The position numbers and the translations under genes were made by a program. A stretch of DNA of 64,000 bases, taken from contig OX104128.1 of NCBI GenBank assembly GCA_944470555.2, forward strand, positions 43,941,920-44,005,919. Direction: 5' to 3'. The stretch is from Heterobilharzia americana (lineage: Eukaryota; Platyhelminthes; Trematoda; Strigeidida; Schistosomatidae). Shown piece by piece: positions 35,201-41,139 of this stretch; position 1 is the first letter of the stretch; each line of letters opens with the position of its first letter. Under the pieces are notes generated by a model. The model had not been told where the DNA came from, did not search any database, and worked only from the letters and a program-made list of their open reading frames with translations.

Positions 35201-35685
35201 ATTTCCGTATCCACTATCCAGTGGCACTAGACTATTTTTTTTAGCAACAAGTTTATCCGTTTCGTAAAAGGATGAGACTTCATTTCTACATTTGATTGAG
35301 AATTGGACTGGTGGTTAATTTCTTACTGATTTCATCCTAATGCAAAGTACACAGAATACTTGCTTGCTGAAGTTCATCCAGGAAAGTATGATATCCTTTT
35401 TTTTTGACTACTTTAAATTCACAGTTCCTTCTTTCTACCTGAAAGTTGATTTAGACGATCGTTTTATGTGTAAATGAAAAAGGTTTCTAACACTAATATT
35501 GATTGAAAGTTGGTTTCCTTTTGCATTTAGTCCCAGGAACTGCTAAACCTTTATAGATTGTTAACATTGGGGATATTAATTTTCGTGAAACATGTGTACT
35601 CTTCATTTGTGTACACCTAAATGTTCAGTATATGCATACATTAATATATTCTGATATCATCTTTTTATTTTTTAGGCGTCGTTGA
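2920..35685 (+). CDS. dnm: Dynamin (5'-partial; stalk, PH, GED and proline-rich tail), multi-exon
   Basis: Dynamins are large GTPases that assemble into helices around the necks of budding vesicles and cut them during endocytosis. Eleven exons were placed by GT-AG junctions and frame: 2920-3058, 5199-5356, 8836-8884, 12186-12299, 14862-15098, 22074-22226, 24860-24916, 28119-28277, 28947-29152, 30265-30331 and 35676-35685. In order they give the stalk ('[13 protein letters not shown]', '[12 protein letters not shown]'), a PH domain ('[20 protein letters not shown]' to '[13 protein letters not shown]'), the GED ('[18 protein letters not shown]', '[11 protein letters not shown]') and a proline-rich domain that would bind SH3 partners. 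The stalk-PH-GED-PRD order marks a classical dynamin rather than a Drp1-type protein, which lacks PH and PRD. The GTPase domain and first part of the stalk are upstream of the window. Introns make up about 96% of the locus and are loaded with retroelements. The join between the ninth and tenth exons is uncertain. Confidence 0.93.
3059..5198. other. Dynamin intron, 2.1 kb
   Basis: This intron contains an SR1-like retrotransposon remnant (about 3725-4400). Elsewhere (3059-3724 and 4401-5198) it is plain AT-rich sequence in which I see nothing further. Confidence 0.85.
3725..4400 (+). mobile_element. SR1-like non-LTR retrotransposon, C-terminal ORF remnant
   Basis: Around 3740-3870 the + strand reads '[19 protein letters not shown]' then '[14 protein letters not shown]'. 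This aligns with the family consensus I infer from the other fragments here ('VRSVLLYG.ETW.L...D.RRL...DH..LRSI'). Further on, '[12 protein letters not shown]' and 'MVQNRS' near 4170 match the C-terminus, and the bases near 4170-4210 resemble 33819-33860. Stops and frameshifts are frequent, so this is a dead copy lying in a dynamin intron in the gene's orientation. Confidence 0.65.
5199..5356 (+). CDS. dnm: Dynamin exon: distal stalk
   Basis: The acceptor is 'catcacag' and the donor GTAACT follows 5356. Fifty-two codons plus two bases encode '[15 protein letters not shown]', '[19 protein letters not shown]' and '[15 protein letters not shown]'. The motif '[12 protein letters not shown]' is almost invariant in classical dynamins. 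The ATG at 5199 is internal, not a start codon. Confidence 0.95.
5781..5918. repeat. Short fold-back (inverted repeat)
   Basis: About 38 bases at 5781-5818 are an imperfect reverse complement of 5882-5918 (shared core 'GTGATATGRGTAGTARG'), with a 63-base spacer. No coding capacity is seen. It could be a MITE-like remnant. Confidence 0.55.
7450..7530 (-). mobile_element. Hammerhead SINE fragment, Sm-alpha-like (decayed)
   Basis: The minus strand carries 'CTAATGAGTCCCAAGTAGGA' followed by 'CGAAACGCG' and 'ATTCCAGATTCC', the hammerhead end of the Sm-alpha-like family (consensus core CTGAYGA, stem II GTCC/GGAC, GAAA). The invariant G of CTGA is A here (7507-7513 on the + strand reads TCATTAG) and stem III is broken, so self-cleavage is unlikely. 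No tRNA-like head is visible on its 5' side. Confidence 0.7.
8836..8884 (+). CDS. dnm: Dynamin exon: stalk-PH linker
   Basis: This 49-base exon lies between acceptor 'cctctacag' and donor GTCAGC. Its first base completes the codon begun at 5355-5356, and the 16 codons that follow read '[16 protein letters not shown]'. The linker sits between 'EDFIGF' and the PH domain, as in other dynamins, and its lysine- and glutamine-rich composition fits. Confidence 0.85.
9606..9660. repeat. (TA)n microsatellite
   Basis: An uninterrupted TA dinucleotide run of about 55 bases inside a dynamin intron. Confidence 0.95.
11280..11674. mobile_element. Inverted-dimer hammerhead SINE (family B), copy 1
   Basis: The left half lies on the minus strand: it has the family end at 11280 ('GTATTCATGATGGACGG'), a decayed ribozyme around 11330-11380, and a tRNA-like head with B-box 'GTGTTCGATCCC' (complement of 11393-11404) and A-box-like 'CTCAGTGGTTAAGTCG'. 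The right half lies on the plus strand and carries a hammerhead at 11602-11647, followed by the family tail 'CCAGGTTTCCGATGGTTC', truncated near 11674. The two heads sit in the centre and the ribozymes face outward on opposite strands. Confidence 0.75.
11602..11647 (+). ncRNA. Hammerhead ribozyme motif (family B copy 1, + half)
   Basis: The core CTGAGGA is at 11608-11614, followed by stem II (TCC...GGA), then GAAG in place of GAAA, then 'CAGCTGTC' ending at the expected cleavage site after 11641. Stem I pairs ACTG (11604-11607) with CAGT (11642-11645). The stem III segment 'GCAGCTGT' is self-complementary if G-U is allowed. The change in GAAA makes activity doubtful. Confidence 0.55.
12186..12299 (+). 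CDS. dnm: Dynamin exon: PH domain, N-terminal half
   Basis: Thirty-eight codons lie between 'tttttctag' and donor GTAAGC: '[20 protein letters not shown]' then '[18 protein letters not shown]'. This is the first four strands of the PH domain, which binds phosphoinositides. Variable loop 1 reads '[10 protein letters not shown]', against 'IGIMKGGSKE' in mammals, so the membrane-inserting hydrophobic tip and a basic residue are kept. Confidence 0.95.
12300..14861. other. Dynamin intron, 2.6 kb
   Basis: Apart from a dispersed repeat at about 13440-13880 I see nothing recognisable. The open frames in this intron are short and show no family match. Confidence 0.8.
13440..13880 (-). repeat. Dispersed repeat, minus-strand copy (partner at 40515-40910)
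   Basis: Read on the minus strand, this segment aligns with 40515-40910 on the plus strand. Shared words include 'AACCTCAGTTGTG', 'GTTACRTAATACYATTTCAT', 'TTTGACCGGA' and 'AAAGAAAATTAT'. The copies differ by substitutions and indels. No coding potential or known family is evident. It is presumably an old interspersed element. Confidence 0.65.
14862..15098 (+). CDS. dnm: Dynamin exon: PH domain, C-terminal half
   Basis: Seventy-nine codons, phase 0 at both ends, donor GTATGT. The peptide includes '[17 protein letters not shown]', '[20 protein letters not shown]' and the closing PH helix '[15 protein letters not shown]', whose tryptophan is a hallmark of PH domains. It then enters the lysine-rich linker to the GED. 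Every part aligns with animal dynamins without gaps that I can see. Confidence 0.96.
15546..15893. mobile_element. Inverted-dimer hammerhead SINE (family B), copy 2
   Basis: The unit is a near-palindrome. Bases 15546 onward ('GTGAT', 'ATATTAGAATTTCAAGGTAG') are mirrored at 15858-15893. The minus-strand left half has a degraded hammerhead ('CTGCTGAGGAATCCCA', with GAAA lost) and a central head with B-box 'GAGTTCGACCCC'. The plus-strand right half has 'CTGAAGAGTCCC' and GGAC followed by AAAA instead of GAAA (about 15775-15822). The match extends about 20 bases beyond the usual family ends, so this copy carries duplicated flanking DNA or a longer family terminus. Confidence 0.75.
16640..17300 (+). 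mobile_element. SR1-like non-LTR retrotransposon remnant with 3' tail
   Basis: Broken plus-strand frames read '[13 protein letters not shown]', then '[20 protein letters not shown]', '[11 protein letters not shown]' and 'GRQTEKWHS'. These follow the order of the SR1-like C-terminal region (compare 47104-47511). The untranslated tail at 17100-17290, including 'GCTGTGAAGTGTGACAATTT', resembles the tails after 47700 and 39340. Many stops; an old copy. Confidence 0.6.
17737..20568. repeat. 2.8-kb duplicated block, copy 1 (partner 56307-59066)
   Basis: From 'CATTCATCTCAAAAATACC' to 'GGATTTTCACTATTA' this block is repeated in direct orientation at 56307-59066 with only scattered differences (for example 18239 A against G, 18567 G against A, one-base indels near 17848 and 19990). 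The main length difference is a long (TTA)n run here, which is short in the partner. Flanks on both sides are unrelated. Short open frames inside (for example 18656-18895) are present in both copies but show no family similarity, so I do not call genes. Either a low-copy transposon without recognisable coding or a recent segmental duplication. Confidence 0.9.
20203..20290. repeat. (TTA)n microsatellite
   Basis: A trinucleotide run of more than 20 TTA/ATT units with a few interruptions at its ends. It creates spurious poly-Leu and poly-Ile open frames. The partner block near 58769-58795 has only about five units. Confidence 0.95.
20695..21003. mobile_element. Inverted-dimer hammerhead SINE (family B), copy 3
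   Basis: The left, minus-strand half carries 'CTGAGCAGTCCCGTACCAGG' and a damaged 'ATGAGACAACTGTC'. The right, plus-strand half (about 20890-21003) carries 'CTGCGGAGTCCCGTACTAGG' and 'ACTAAACAGCTGTCC'. Both cores have substitutions at invariant positions. The centre (20800-20885) contains head-like sequence on both strands. The ends 'CATCACTAAATGACATC' and 'GATGTGAGTCCGTGACGG' are mirror images. Confidence 0.72.
22074..22226 (+). CDS. dnm: Dynamin exon: start of GTPase effector domain
   Basis: Fifty-one codons, phase 0, between 'tttctctag' and donor GTAAAT. '[20 protein letters not shown]' is the first GED helix, which packs against the GTPase and stalk. It is followed by '[13 protein letters not shown]'. 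The alignment to mammalian '[19 protein letters not shown]' is direct. Confidence 0.96.
22715..22895 (-). mobile_element. tRNA-derived SINE-like repeat (family C), copy 1
   Basis: The minus strand begins with a tRNA-like head: 'GTGGCTCATTGACTTAAG' (A-box region), then 'GGGTTTGAACACC' (B-box region). The body resembles 34130-34305 ('CACTTAGCA', 'TTGTGCAT', 'GAGGGCC/GAGGACT'). No hammerhead is visible in this family. Confidence 0.55.
23212..23392 (-). mobile_element. Hammerhead SINE, Sm-alpha-like, left member of inverted pair
   Basis: On the minus strand a tRNA-like head ('CAACTAGTGGATAACGC', then 'GCTGGGTTCCC') at about 23310-23390 is followed by a damaged hammerhead at about 23243-23300 ('CTGACAAGTTCCAAATACGA', then GAAC for GAAA). 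It lies head-to-head with the next element, with about 60 bases between heads. Confidence 0.72.
23466..23520 (+). promoter_or_regulatory. Internal RNA polymerase III promoter (A and B boxes) of SINE
   Basis: The A-box-like 'TGTCCTAGTGG' at 23466-23476 and B-box 'GGTTCGAGTCC' at 23510-23520 have tRNA-like spacing. The B box fits GGTTCGANTCC exactly, and the A box has one mismatch to TRGYNNARNGG. Confidence 0.7.
23555..23599 (+). ncRNA. Hammerhead ribozyme motif (Sm-alpha-like)
   Basis: The core at 23561-23567 is TTGACGA (expected CTGAYGA, so the first core base is changed). Stem II is GTCC...GGAC, GAAA is at 23582-23585, cleavage would follow C23593, and the 3' arm of stem I is CTGGAT. Stem I has one mismatch. 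Activity is probably reduced or lost. Confidence 0.65.
24365..24545 (-). mobile_element. Hammerhead SINE, Sm-alpha-like, full unit
   Basis: On the minus strand: the head 'GTCTGGTGGATAACGC' and B-box 'GAGTTCGAGCC' (about 24478-24530), a short body, the ribozyme (24395-24439) and the tail ending near 24365 ('TGTCCATCACTACT'). The whole unit is about 180 bases. Confidence 0.8.
24395..24439 (-). ncRNA. Hammerhead ribozyme motif (Sm-alpha-like)
   Basis: The minus strand has CTGACGA (complement of 24427-24433) with intact core bases and stem I GTCCTG/CTGGAC with one mismatch. GAAA is changed to GGAA (complement of 24409-24412) and stem II has one mismatch, so catalysis is doubtful. Confidence 0.6.
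24860..24916 (+). CDS. dnm: Dynamin exon: GED, short central piece
   Basis: Nineteen codons, phase 0: '[19 protein letters not shown]', between 'ttttcttag' and donor GTAAGA. It corresponds to mammalian 'TKEFIFSELLANLYSCGDQ', so exon size and boundaries fit the GED closely. Confidence 0.93.
25069..25091. repeat. (GT)n microsatellite
   Basis: A short pure TG dinucleotide run. Confidence 0.9.
25452..26307 (-). mobile_element. Penelope-like element, C-terminal fragment with inverted ends
   Basis: Minus-strand frames at about 26130-25877 read '[18 protein letters not shown]', '[19 protein letters not shown]', '[18 protein letters not shown]' and 'NLSLPW', the end of the GIY-YIG endonuclease module of PLEs. 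One in-frame stop is visible. Bases 25452-25614 (the element's 3' tail) are an imperfect reverse complement of 26143-26307 on its 5' side, so the fragment is bounded by inverted copies of its own tail. Confidence 0.75.
26700..27661 (+). mobile_element. Penelope-like element, RT/linker fragment with inverted ends
   Basis: A plus-strand frame at about 26955-27276 reads '[12 protein letters not shown]', then '[19 protein letters not shown]', '[20 protein letters not shown]' and '[20 protein letters not shown]'. This is the PLE stretch between RT motif C and the GIY-YIG domain, where 'YRKPTH' is diagnostic. Arms 26700-26776 and 27585-27661 are inverted copies. Each arm contains a hammerhead-like stem ('GAGCAATGATTTATGCTC' then GAAA on the complement of the left arm) with a damaged core. 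Confidence 0.8.
28119..28277 (+). CDS. dnm: Dynamin exon: end of GED and start of proline-rich region
   Basis: Fifty-three codons, phase 0, between 'tgcttcag' and donor GTAAGA: '[20 protein letters not shown]', '[20 protein letters not shown]' and '[13 protein letters not shown]'. The last part is nearly identical to mammalian '[17 protein letters not shown]', a very conserved GED-PRD junction. Confidence 0.97.
28278..28946. other. Dynamin intron, 0.67 kb
   Basis: The shortest intron seen. AT-rich, with no recognisable repeat. Confidence 0.85.
28947..29152 (+). CDS. dnm: Dynamin exon: proline-rich domain
   Basis: The acceptor is 'ccctgtag'. The reading continues in phase 0: '[20 protein letters not shown]', '[12 protein letters not shown]', '[14 protein letters not shown]' and '[10 protein letters not shown]'. 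Motifs such as 'NRRPPPPPP' are typical SH3 ligands. The preferred donor is CA|GTGAGT after 29152. If this intron is retained the frame stops at TGA 29154-29156. A second possible donor, ACAG|GTGCTG, follows 29118. A long antisense open frame here is a shadow of the proline codons. Confidence 0.88.
29153..30264. other. Dynamin intron, 1.1 kb
   Basis: AT-rich with no repeat that I recognise. A micro-exon could be hidden here (its length would have to be 2 modulo 3 to reconcile the flanking frames), but I could not pick one out with confidence. Confidence 0.6.
30265..30331 (+). CDS. dnm: Putative dynamin exon: distal proline-rich tail
   Basis: Sixty-seven bases between 'attacaaaag' and donor GTAAGT. 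One frame reads '[20 protein letters not shown]', the composition expected of a dynamin tail. Joined to 35676 it continues 'PARR' and stops. That frame needs one base carried in from upstream, whereas the donor at 29152 leaves two; the donor at 29118 leaves one. Another frame ('[13 protein letters not shown]') fits 29152 but looks less like a PRD. The acceptor lacks a strong pyrimidine tract, so exon status is likely but not certain. Confidence 0.6.
30500..30770 (-). mobile_element. tRNA-derived SINE-like repeat (single copy here)
   Basis: The minus strand shows 'TAGCTTGTTGGTAAGATTG' (A-box-like) followed by 'ACGGGTCCGAGTCTC' (B-box-like, complement of about 30588-30602), with tRNA-like spacing. 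I found no second copy in the window and no hammerhead. Confidence 0.4.
31280..32540 (-). mobile_element. Penelope-like element remnant
   Basis: Broken minus-strand frames at about 32150-31830 read '[20 protein letters not shown]', then '[20 protein letters not shown]', '[14 protein letters not shown]' and '[10 protein letters not shown]'. This follows the PLE order around '(P)FLD..I.R', 'VYRKPT...YLNF' and 'H...K.GLV'. The conserved YRKPTH is degraded to 'VHRKGMW'. Numerous stops; dead. Confidence 0.6.
33340..34080 (+). mobile_element. SR1-like non-LTR retrotransposon remnant
   Basis: Plus-strand frames in series: '[14 protein letters not shown]' (33360-33410), '[20 protein letters not shown]' and '[18 protein letters not shown]' (33470-33590), then 'LEWDPRDN' and '[20 protein letters not shown]' (33755-33860). 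The order matches other SR1-like copies here. The characteristic tail near 34320-34390 ('GATGCACTTGTGTGCTTGG') may belong to it. Confidence 0.68.
34130..34305 (-). mobile_element. tRNA-derived SINE-like repeat (family C), copy 2
   Basis: Similar to 22715-22895. The minus-strand head reads 'TGTGATTCATTGGTTTAGG' and then 'CTTTCGAGCCTCG' (B-box-like). Confidence 0.5.
35676..35685 (+). CDS. dnm: Putative terminal dynamin exon (coding part)
   Basis: A pyrimidine-rich acceptor ('ctttttattttttag') precedes G-CGT-CGT-TGA. In the preferred frame this ends the protein '...IPARR' with stop 35683-35685. In the alternative frame the reading continues '[10 protein letters not shown]' to a stop at 35706-35708. 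The strong acceptor supports an exon here. Confidence 0.6.
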
Positions 35686-35708
35686 TACAAACTACTCCAC
35701 TTATATAA

Positions 35709-36979
35709 AGTGATCAAGCTTTCAATTTATCAAGTTATTTATTTCGAAGTTGGCATTTCATTCTCTGCAAATATAAGCAAATGGTAGTGAAGTAAACATG
35801 AATACAACTGAATAAGTTACTTCCCGGCTTCTTTGAAACTGAATGTGGAATAACTCAGAAAGAAAAATGCATTTATCATATAATACATTTTAATTTATCT
35901 TTCATCCTTTTTCTCCTTTCGATTCTGAGTTATCCTTCATTCAGTTTCAAAGAAGCCAGGAAGTAACTTATTCAACTGTATTCATGCTTACTTCACTATC
36001 CTTGTTCTCTTTTACAAATCCCCCCTCATATGCTGACTTATTGTTTCACGTGTTTCTTTTTCAACTCCTTTCTTTTTGTTTACTCTATATGTATACATAT
36101 TTAAGGGATGAATTCCTATTCTTTGTATTTCTTTAGACTCCTTTTGTGTTCCTCTCTCTTCCTTTTTAGTTCTTTCTTATTATATATATAGCATACTCAT
36201 ACATCACAGTCATCGATTTTGTTGACGTCATTATTGAAATCATCATTATCGTTGTCACCTTTCTTCTCGGCATGCACACCTGTTGATAATTACTACTTTC
36301 TTTTATTTCTTCTACGATTATATTACAATAACTATATTACCAATGCGGTCAATTACTGAGAACACTACACAACTGTTGTCGGTTCTATTATTGTCCATAG
36401 TTCATGCTGGTGACACAGTTGCTGTTACTACTGATAGAAGTGATAAACCATTCCCTATGTTACATATTCTATATACGTATATCAAATGTGAATTGTTTCA
36501 TTTTTTGTTTTCTGTGCTTTCTAGTCATTTTTTCATGTTATACTGACGTTATCTTAGTTGTATGATGGGCTAAAGGAATTTACATTTTCGTTGATTTTCG
36601 ACTATACGAGTCTGTTTACACAGGTACTAAAGTCTGTGGGTGTCCTCTAGTACTAATAACACTTGCACGTTTAACAACTTAGTGAATATATGAAAGAAAG
36701 CAGTGAAAAGTAGAGGAAAATCATAAAAATAGCACAAAAAGAAATAAAGCAGTGGTTAAAGTCATTATTACGATTAAGGTGAAGACAAGGCATAAGTGCA
36801 TTTGCGCTACTGGCATCGATTCTCAGACATATCGCCTAGAATCACCAACTATCGATTTTGGTTGCAGACAGACCCAATACGGAAGTTTACATTACCCTAT
36901 TCAGCTCAAACTAACAATTAAAGACTTCATACACCGATGCTATGTTTTAGTCCAATCGTTCCTAATGTTTTTCCCTCCT
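35709..36979. other. 3' flank/UTR of dynamin and intergenic DNA
   Basis: Contains a fold-back at 35785-35998, probably inside the 3' untranslated region. An AATAAA hexamer occurs at 36743-36748, but I cannot assign a poly(A) site. No recognisable gene. Confidence 0.6.
35785..35998. repeat. Fold-back (inverted repeat) about 100 bp after the dynamin stop
   Basis: Arms 35785 to about 35860 and about 35922-35998 are reverse complements with few mismatches (shared 'AATAAGTTACTTCC', 'GGCTTCTTTGAAACTGAATG'), separated by about 60 AT-rich bases. If the dynamin 3' UTR extends this far, the transcript would contain a hairpin of about 75 bp. Confidence 0.85.
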
Positions 36980-37252
36980 AAACCTACTTCAACCACGATT
37001 ACACGATGAGACAGACTGCGACTAGACACGCGTAACCTATGTCTCACCTAATACTTTATGACTGACTTCTGTATTACTGACGAGCTGGTTCCACAGCGCA
37101 GCCTATGCTGCGGAGGCATGTTGATCGGACAACTGATGCATTCTTGTATCTTCTACCTTCAATAGCCATGATTCACAGCCATATAGTGGAACAATAGGAA
37201 TTGCAGAGCAGTACGTTTGACCTTCACTAGGCATTTGAAATCTAATTGTCTT

Positions 37253-37307
<55 letters not shown>

Positions 37308-38600
37308 CCCCTTTATGAATCTAGATGACATAAGTGGAATTAATTTATCTGACAAATGTGATGATGCATTTCTAACAGTCTGATCACACATTTATTTGTT
37401 AAGACATTCTACATAAGCACTAAAAACGTGGGGGGGGGGGAAGGAAAGGACACATTTTACATTAAGTAGTTTAATAATAAAAAAGGTTCTGAAGAGAGAA
37501 TAGTAAATTTTGAAGACAACCTTGTTATGACGATGAGAAAAGTGCTACCAGGATGGGTCTAGTGTAAGAGCAACCTAATTTTGAACATACAAGACGTCTT
37601 TGTTAGGCAATCAGATATCATAACAGAGCCGAGCATAGTGTTTGTGAAAGCTAGGCAAACCTTTTGTATCAATGTAAAGACTTCGTTGGTCACTGACCCA
37701 CCAGCACTGATCCGATATCCTAAGTGGATGAAATCATCAACCCACTCGACCACTTCACTTCCTATCGTTAAACAAGGTGTCAGCGAAGGCCAGTCATACA
37801 GCAACAAATTGCATTCAGGCGGTTAGAAATGCATCTCAAACTGCCGCTCACAATGTTCAGAAGGCTTCAACTAGTTAGCGTACTCACCTTACAGAACTGT
37901 TATCTGTGTACTTTATGTCGACTAAGGAGTTTTTGGTGACTAGGTCTATCTAGGTAAGAATTGGCGATAAAAGGGAGTCCTCTATAAGCAAGTTGATTAT
38001 GAAACCAAATAAAATTAGATACTCTAGATGGTCATTGTTCGAAGTACACTACGTCATTGACACCTCACCATAGGCTCTAGTACGAAGATGGCTGTTTGAA
38101 TACAGCTACTTCAACAAGGAGTTGTAGTTATTGGCATCCGTTTACCATCGAAGCAAAAGGTGAATCGTAGAGGGATAATTTATCATGACAATTTTTACAT
38201 TCCTGATAAAATATAATCTCCCATTGAAATATCAATTAGCATAATATGTTTGATTTCATCTATTTCGTCTTGCTACCGATACCGCCATATCGTCTTTTGC
38301 ACTTCTCTGGTCAGAATATTTATTCATCGCCCGTAATTGCCCATGGCTTCTTCCGACTTCTCAACATGTGCTACTTATATGTACTCTTATCAGTAGCACC
38401 CACTACACCGTAATTCCTTTAGATTGACAGACCTGAACGCCGCCTTCAAGTCAAGAAACAGCTAGCGTCGGGTTCCGGTAAGTGTGTCGGGACCTGTAGA
38501 GGGTAGACATTTGGTCGATATGCGCACAACTCAGTTTGAAACTTGCCTGGTTTTCTCGGGTTCGCTGTTCTCTAGCTTCACTTTAACGCATAGTGATTGT
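36980..38600 (-). mobile_element. SR1-like non-LTR retrotransposon remnant, RT region
   Basis: Minus strand, from high to low coordinates: 'LFLDLKAAFRSVN' (about 38470-38425, RT motif A), 'MLLYDWPSLTPCLTIGSEVV' then 'EWVDDFIHLGYRISAGGSV' (37807-37620), and after a (TA)n insertion 'PLYGCESWLLKVED' (about 37200-37130) and 'LVSNTEVSHKVLGE'. The order and motifs are those of the reverse transcriptase and downstream region of this family. Frameshifts and stops throughout. Confidence 0.7.
37257..37303. repeat. (TA)n microsatellite inside retrotransposon remnant
   Basis: A TA run of about 47 bases separating two parts of the SR1-like remnant. Confidence 0.95.
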
Positions 38601-39139
38601 GAAACCTAGAAACGTTCAGAGATGTCTTTGCACTGGAAACGGTGTAACAATTGCAGTTCTTCAGTGTCTTATGAGCTGATATTGTTCTACTCAAATCAAC
38701 GTATGGTCACTGTTGAAGCGCGTTCTCTAGAAGAACTGGTCATATTTCACCTCTCTTCAGCGATTGCCTTTAACAATATGGTTTAGGTGTTTCCACTGTT
38801 GAGTTAAGGTCGCTTTTCATGTCTGATATTTGTGCTGGCAGAAATATGTAGTTGTCTGAGCACGTTTGTATCAGACGTACACTATTATCCGTTCGTTCCA
38901 CCTATTTGATTGTCTGCCTGGTCTAACCTGCTCATTTATGTTTTGAAATCATAGGCTAAGATAGCCGTATCTGAACGCTCCGATTTCAGCGGGAGACTAG
39001 ACACTTTTAATAGAGTTCATCTTTCAGTCTACTCTAACGTTAGTCAGTGTATGCTTAATCAGGAATTACAAACAAACATACACTTAACCACCTCCTATCT
39101 CTTTGTGCTATGTGAACTGAACTAGAAAAAGTTGATAAG

Positions 39140-39510
39140 TAATATTATAAGGTTGTCCAGACCAAGAAGTGGCACCAGTTCATGAAGTCGTTGACTATCG
39201 GCCTGAGGCTTGTTGGAGGTGTTGTTTACGCGTTTAGAATCGCCAAGATAGTTGAAGTCGTTAGTTGGGAACCCTTGTTATAGCCCAATATTTTTGATAA
39301 TGGTTCAGATGCGGACGCTGTTTGTTATGTATTAAGTCCTGAATATTCCGTTGGCCGTCATCAGTTTGTTCTATTAGCTCTAATACACTTTTGTTTGCCG
39401 TGTTTTCCTTTTTATTCATCTTTCCTTTGCATTATAATGTGTGGGGCAGCTTGGACTGGTGCATTTCTGTGCTGGGTTCTGAATTGATTTTTCGATGTTA
39501 GTTGAACACT
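39140..39510 (+). mobile_element. SR1-like non-LTR retrotransposon 3' end
   Basis: The plus strand at 39150-39280 reads 'TKKWHQFMKSLTIGLRLVGG' then 'VVYAFRIAKIVEV', matching the C-terminal 'TK.WH.SMKSLT.GLS.VG' block. The family tail follows (39430-39500, 'GACTGGTGCATTTCTGTGC'). It lies in the opposite orientation to the neighbouring remnant at 36980-38600. Confidence 0.6.
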
Positions 39511-40514
39511 GTTACAGCATTGTGACACCTACCTATCTATCATGTCACATGTAACCCTATCTAGCGGTTGATACCATTGAGAGCAAATGTCCTTGTGTTT
39601 TCTATTTTGTATTTATGACCAGCGGTTCTTAGGTTATCCGCCGGGATTACTTTTAGGTAAATTTATGCATAAATGCAAATACGTTGTATACTAAAGTTGG
39701 TGTTCTAAATGGTTTTCACTAGCCTAACTGTTGTTGTAAACTTGATAAATTTGGTAAACTCAGTGTATATGCTATTTCAGTAATTGTAAGGGGTTATTGA
39801 AGTGTAGTCCATCAGTGATATCAGTAGTTGATTTGTCCTGAATGAATGAGGTTCAATTCATCCATAAATAGTTCAGATGCCGCAAGAACCATTTGTTGAT
39901 TAGTGACTTTATGTCTTTTGTTGTAGTGCAGTACTGGCACTTAAATCTTCATGGTAAAACCCAGCAGTCTTACAGTATATGACCAACTTAGTCTGGTCCT
40001 CTCGAAGGATTGAGTGACTTGCTTCTAGTACCTTAACGCAAATGTACTTTGGAACAAGTCGGGTAAGTTGACATTTTTCTTTATTATCAGTAGGTCTAAT
40101 CATGCAATATTTAACAACTTTAGTTGTATCTACTTAATGGCTCATGACAGTAACTTATACACATCAATATCAGAAATATTAGTATCGTATGATTTTGGCT
40201 GAACGGTTTTCAATAAAAACCCACTCGGCATCTCAATCTGTTAATAGAAACAATATATTTGTGAAAAAGGCCATATTCGCTTTGGGGTGCATTCATTTTA
40301 GAGTTTGATTCAACATGAGTTTCTGTACTTTGGGTTGCGAGCAGAATAGCTTTAAAATGTGTTGCTTTTGTGAAAACTAACTCACGCAGTACTGAGGTTT
40401 GTATTCGCATGTCAACAACTGTTTCATCAATGCTTCAAAGATATGTTGATGCATTGGGGCCTCATCAATGTGTATTTACAAGTTTACTTGCTCGTGTGAA
40501 GCCTAGTACATCGC
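39511..40514. other. Stretch without recognisable feature
   Basis: AT-rich. A few short open frames (for example 39909-40103 on the minus strand) have no family similarity that I recognise. Confidence 0.6.
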
Positions 40515-40910
40515 CCTAACCGTTCAAAAAAGGTGAGGATTAAACACATATGCAACCATAACCTTATCAGTTCACAGCTCCAAACCTCAGTTGTGTATTC
40601 CAAAGAAACATGTACAAACACTCTTCACTGCAGCCTTAATCGGCTACTCTGCACGTCTTTTCATGTTTTATTCTGTACCTAATTTATATATTTTTTATTA
40701 TCTGTGTATTTTTTCCAAATCTTACTGTTCACTGCATCATACAGAAACTATTGAGATCACATGTCGTGTTACATAATACCATTTCATTCCCTACATCTTT
40801 GACCGGAAGCTTGCCTGGAACATTCTATCATTTTGCTTATATGTTTACGAACTTAGAGTTGTGGCAAAAGAAAATTATCTTCTCTGTAACCTCTTTTTTG
40901 TTTTTCAATG
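40515..40910 (+). repeat. Dispersed repeat, plus-strand copy (partner at 13440-13880)
   Basis: Aligns with the complement of 13440-13880. The shared left part includes 'CGTTCAAAA' and 'GGTGRGGATTA', followed by 'AACCTCAGTTGTG'. The right part includes 'ACATTCTATCATTTTGCTTA', matching 'GCATTCTATCATTTTACTTA' in the partner. Confidence 0.65.
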
Positions 40911-41139
40911 ACCAAATGAGGAATTTTCTTAATCTGCAGTGTCAAGCTTCATTTTGTATGGTCCACTGGGTGGCAACTTTGCCTTGGTATTCAGAGAAGT
41001 TTATCTTAATTGTTGAATGAGAGGAAAATTTAAAAAAGAACCCCTCACTACGTTGTTTATATGTGCGACTTATTCGTTTCGTATGTATAAGATAAGGTCT
41101 TCGTCAACTGATCTAAAAAATATCAAAAACTATATCAAG

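Larger units (their letters stand above)
30332..35675. other. Dynamin last intron, 5.3 kb
   Basis: Contains a SINE-like unit (about 30500-30770), a PLE remnant (31280-32540), an SR1-like remnant (33340-34080) and a family C SINE (34130-34305). I see nothing in 32541-33339 or 34400-35675. Confidence 0.65.

Noticed and set aside
37431..37440. Run of ten G as a G-quadruplex or promoter signal
   Set aside because: A single homopolymer next to retrotransposon debris; no repeated G-tracts and no gene nearby.
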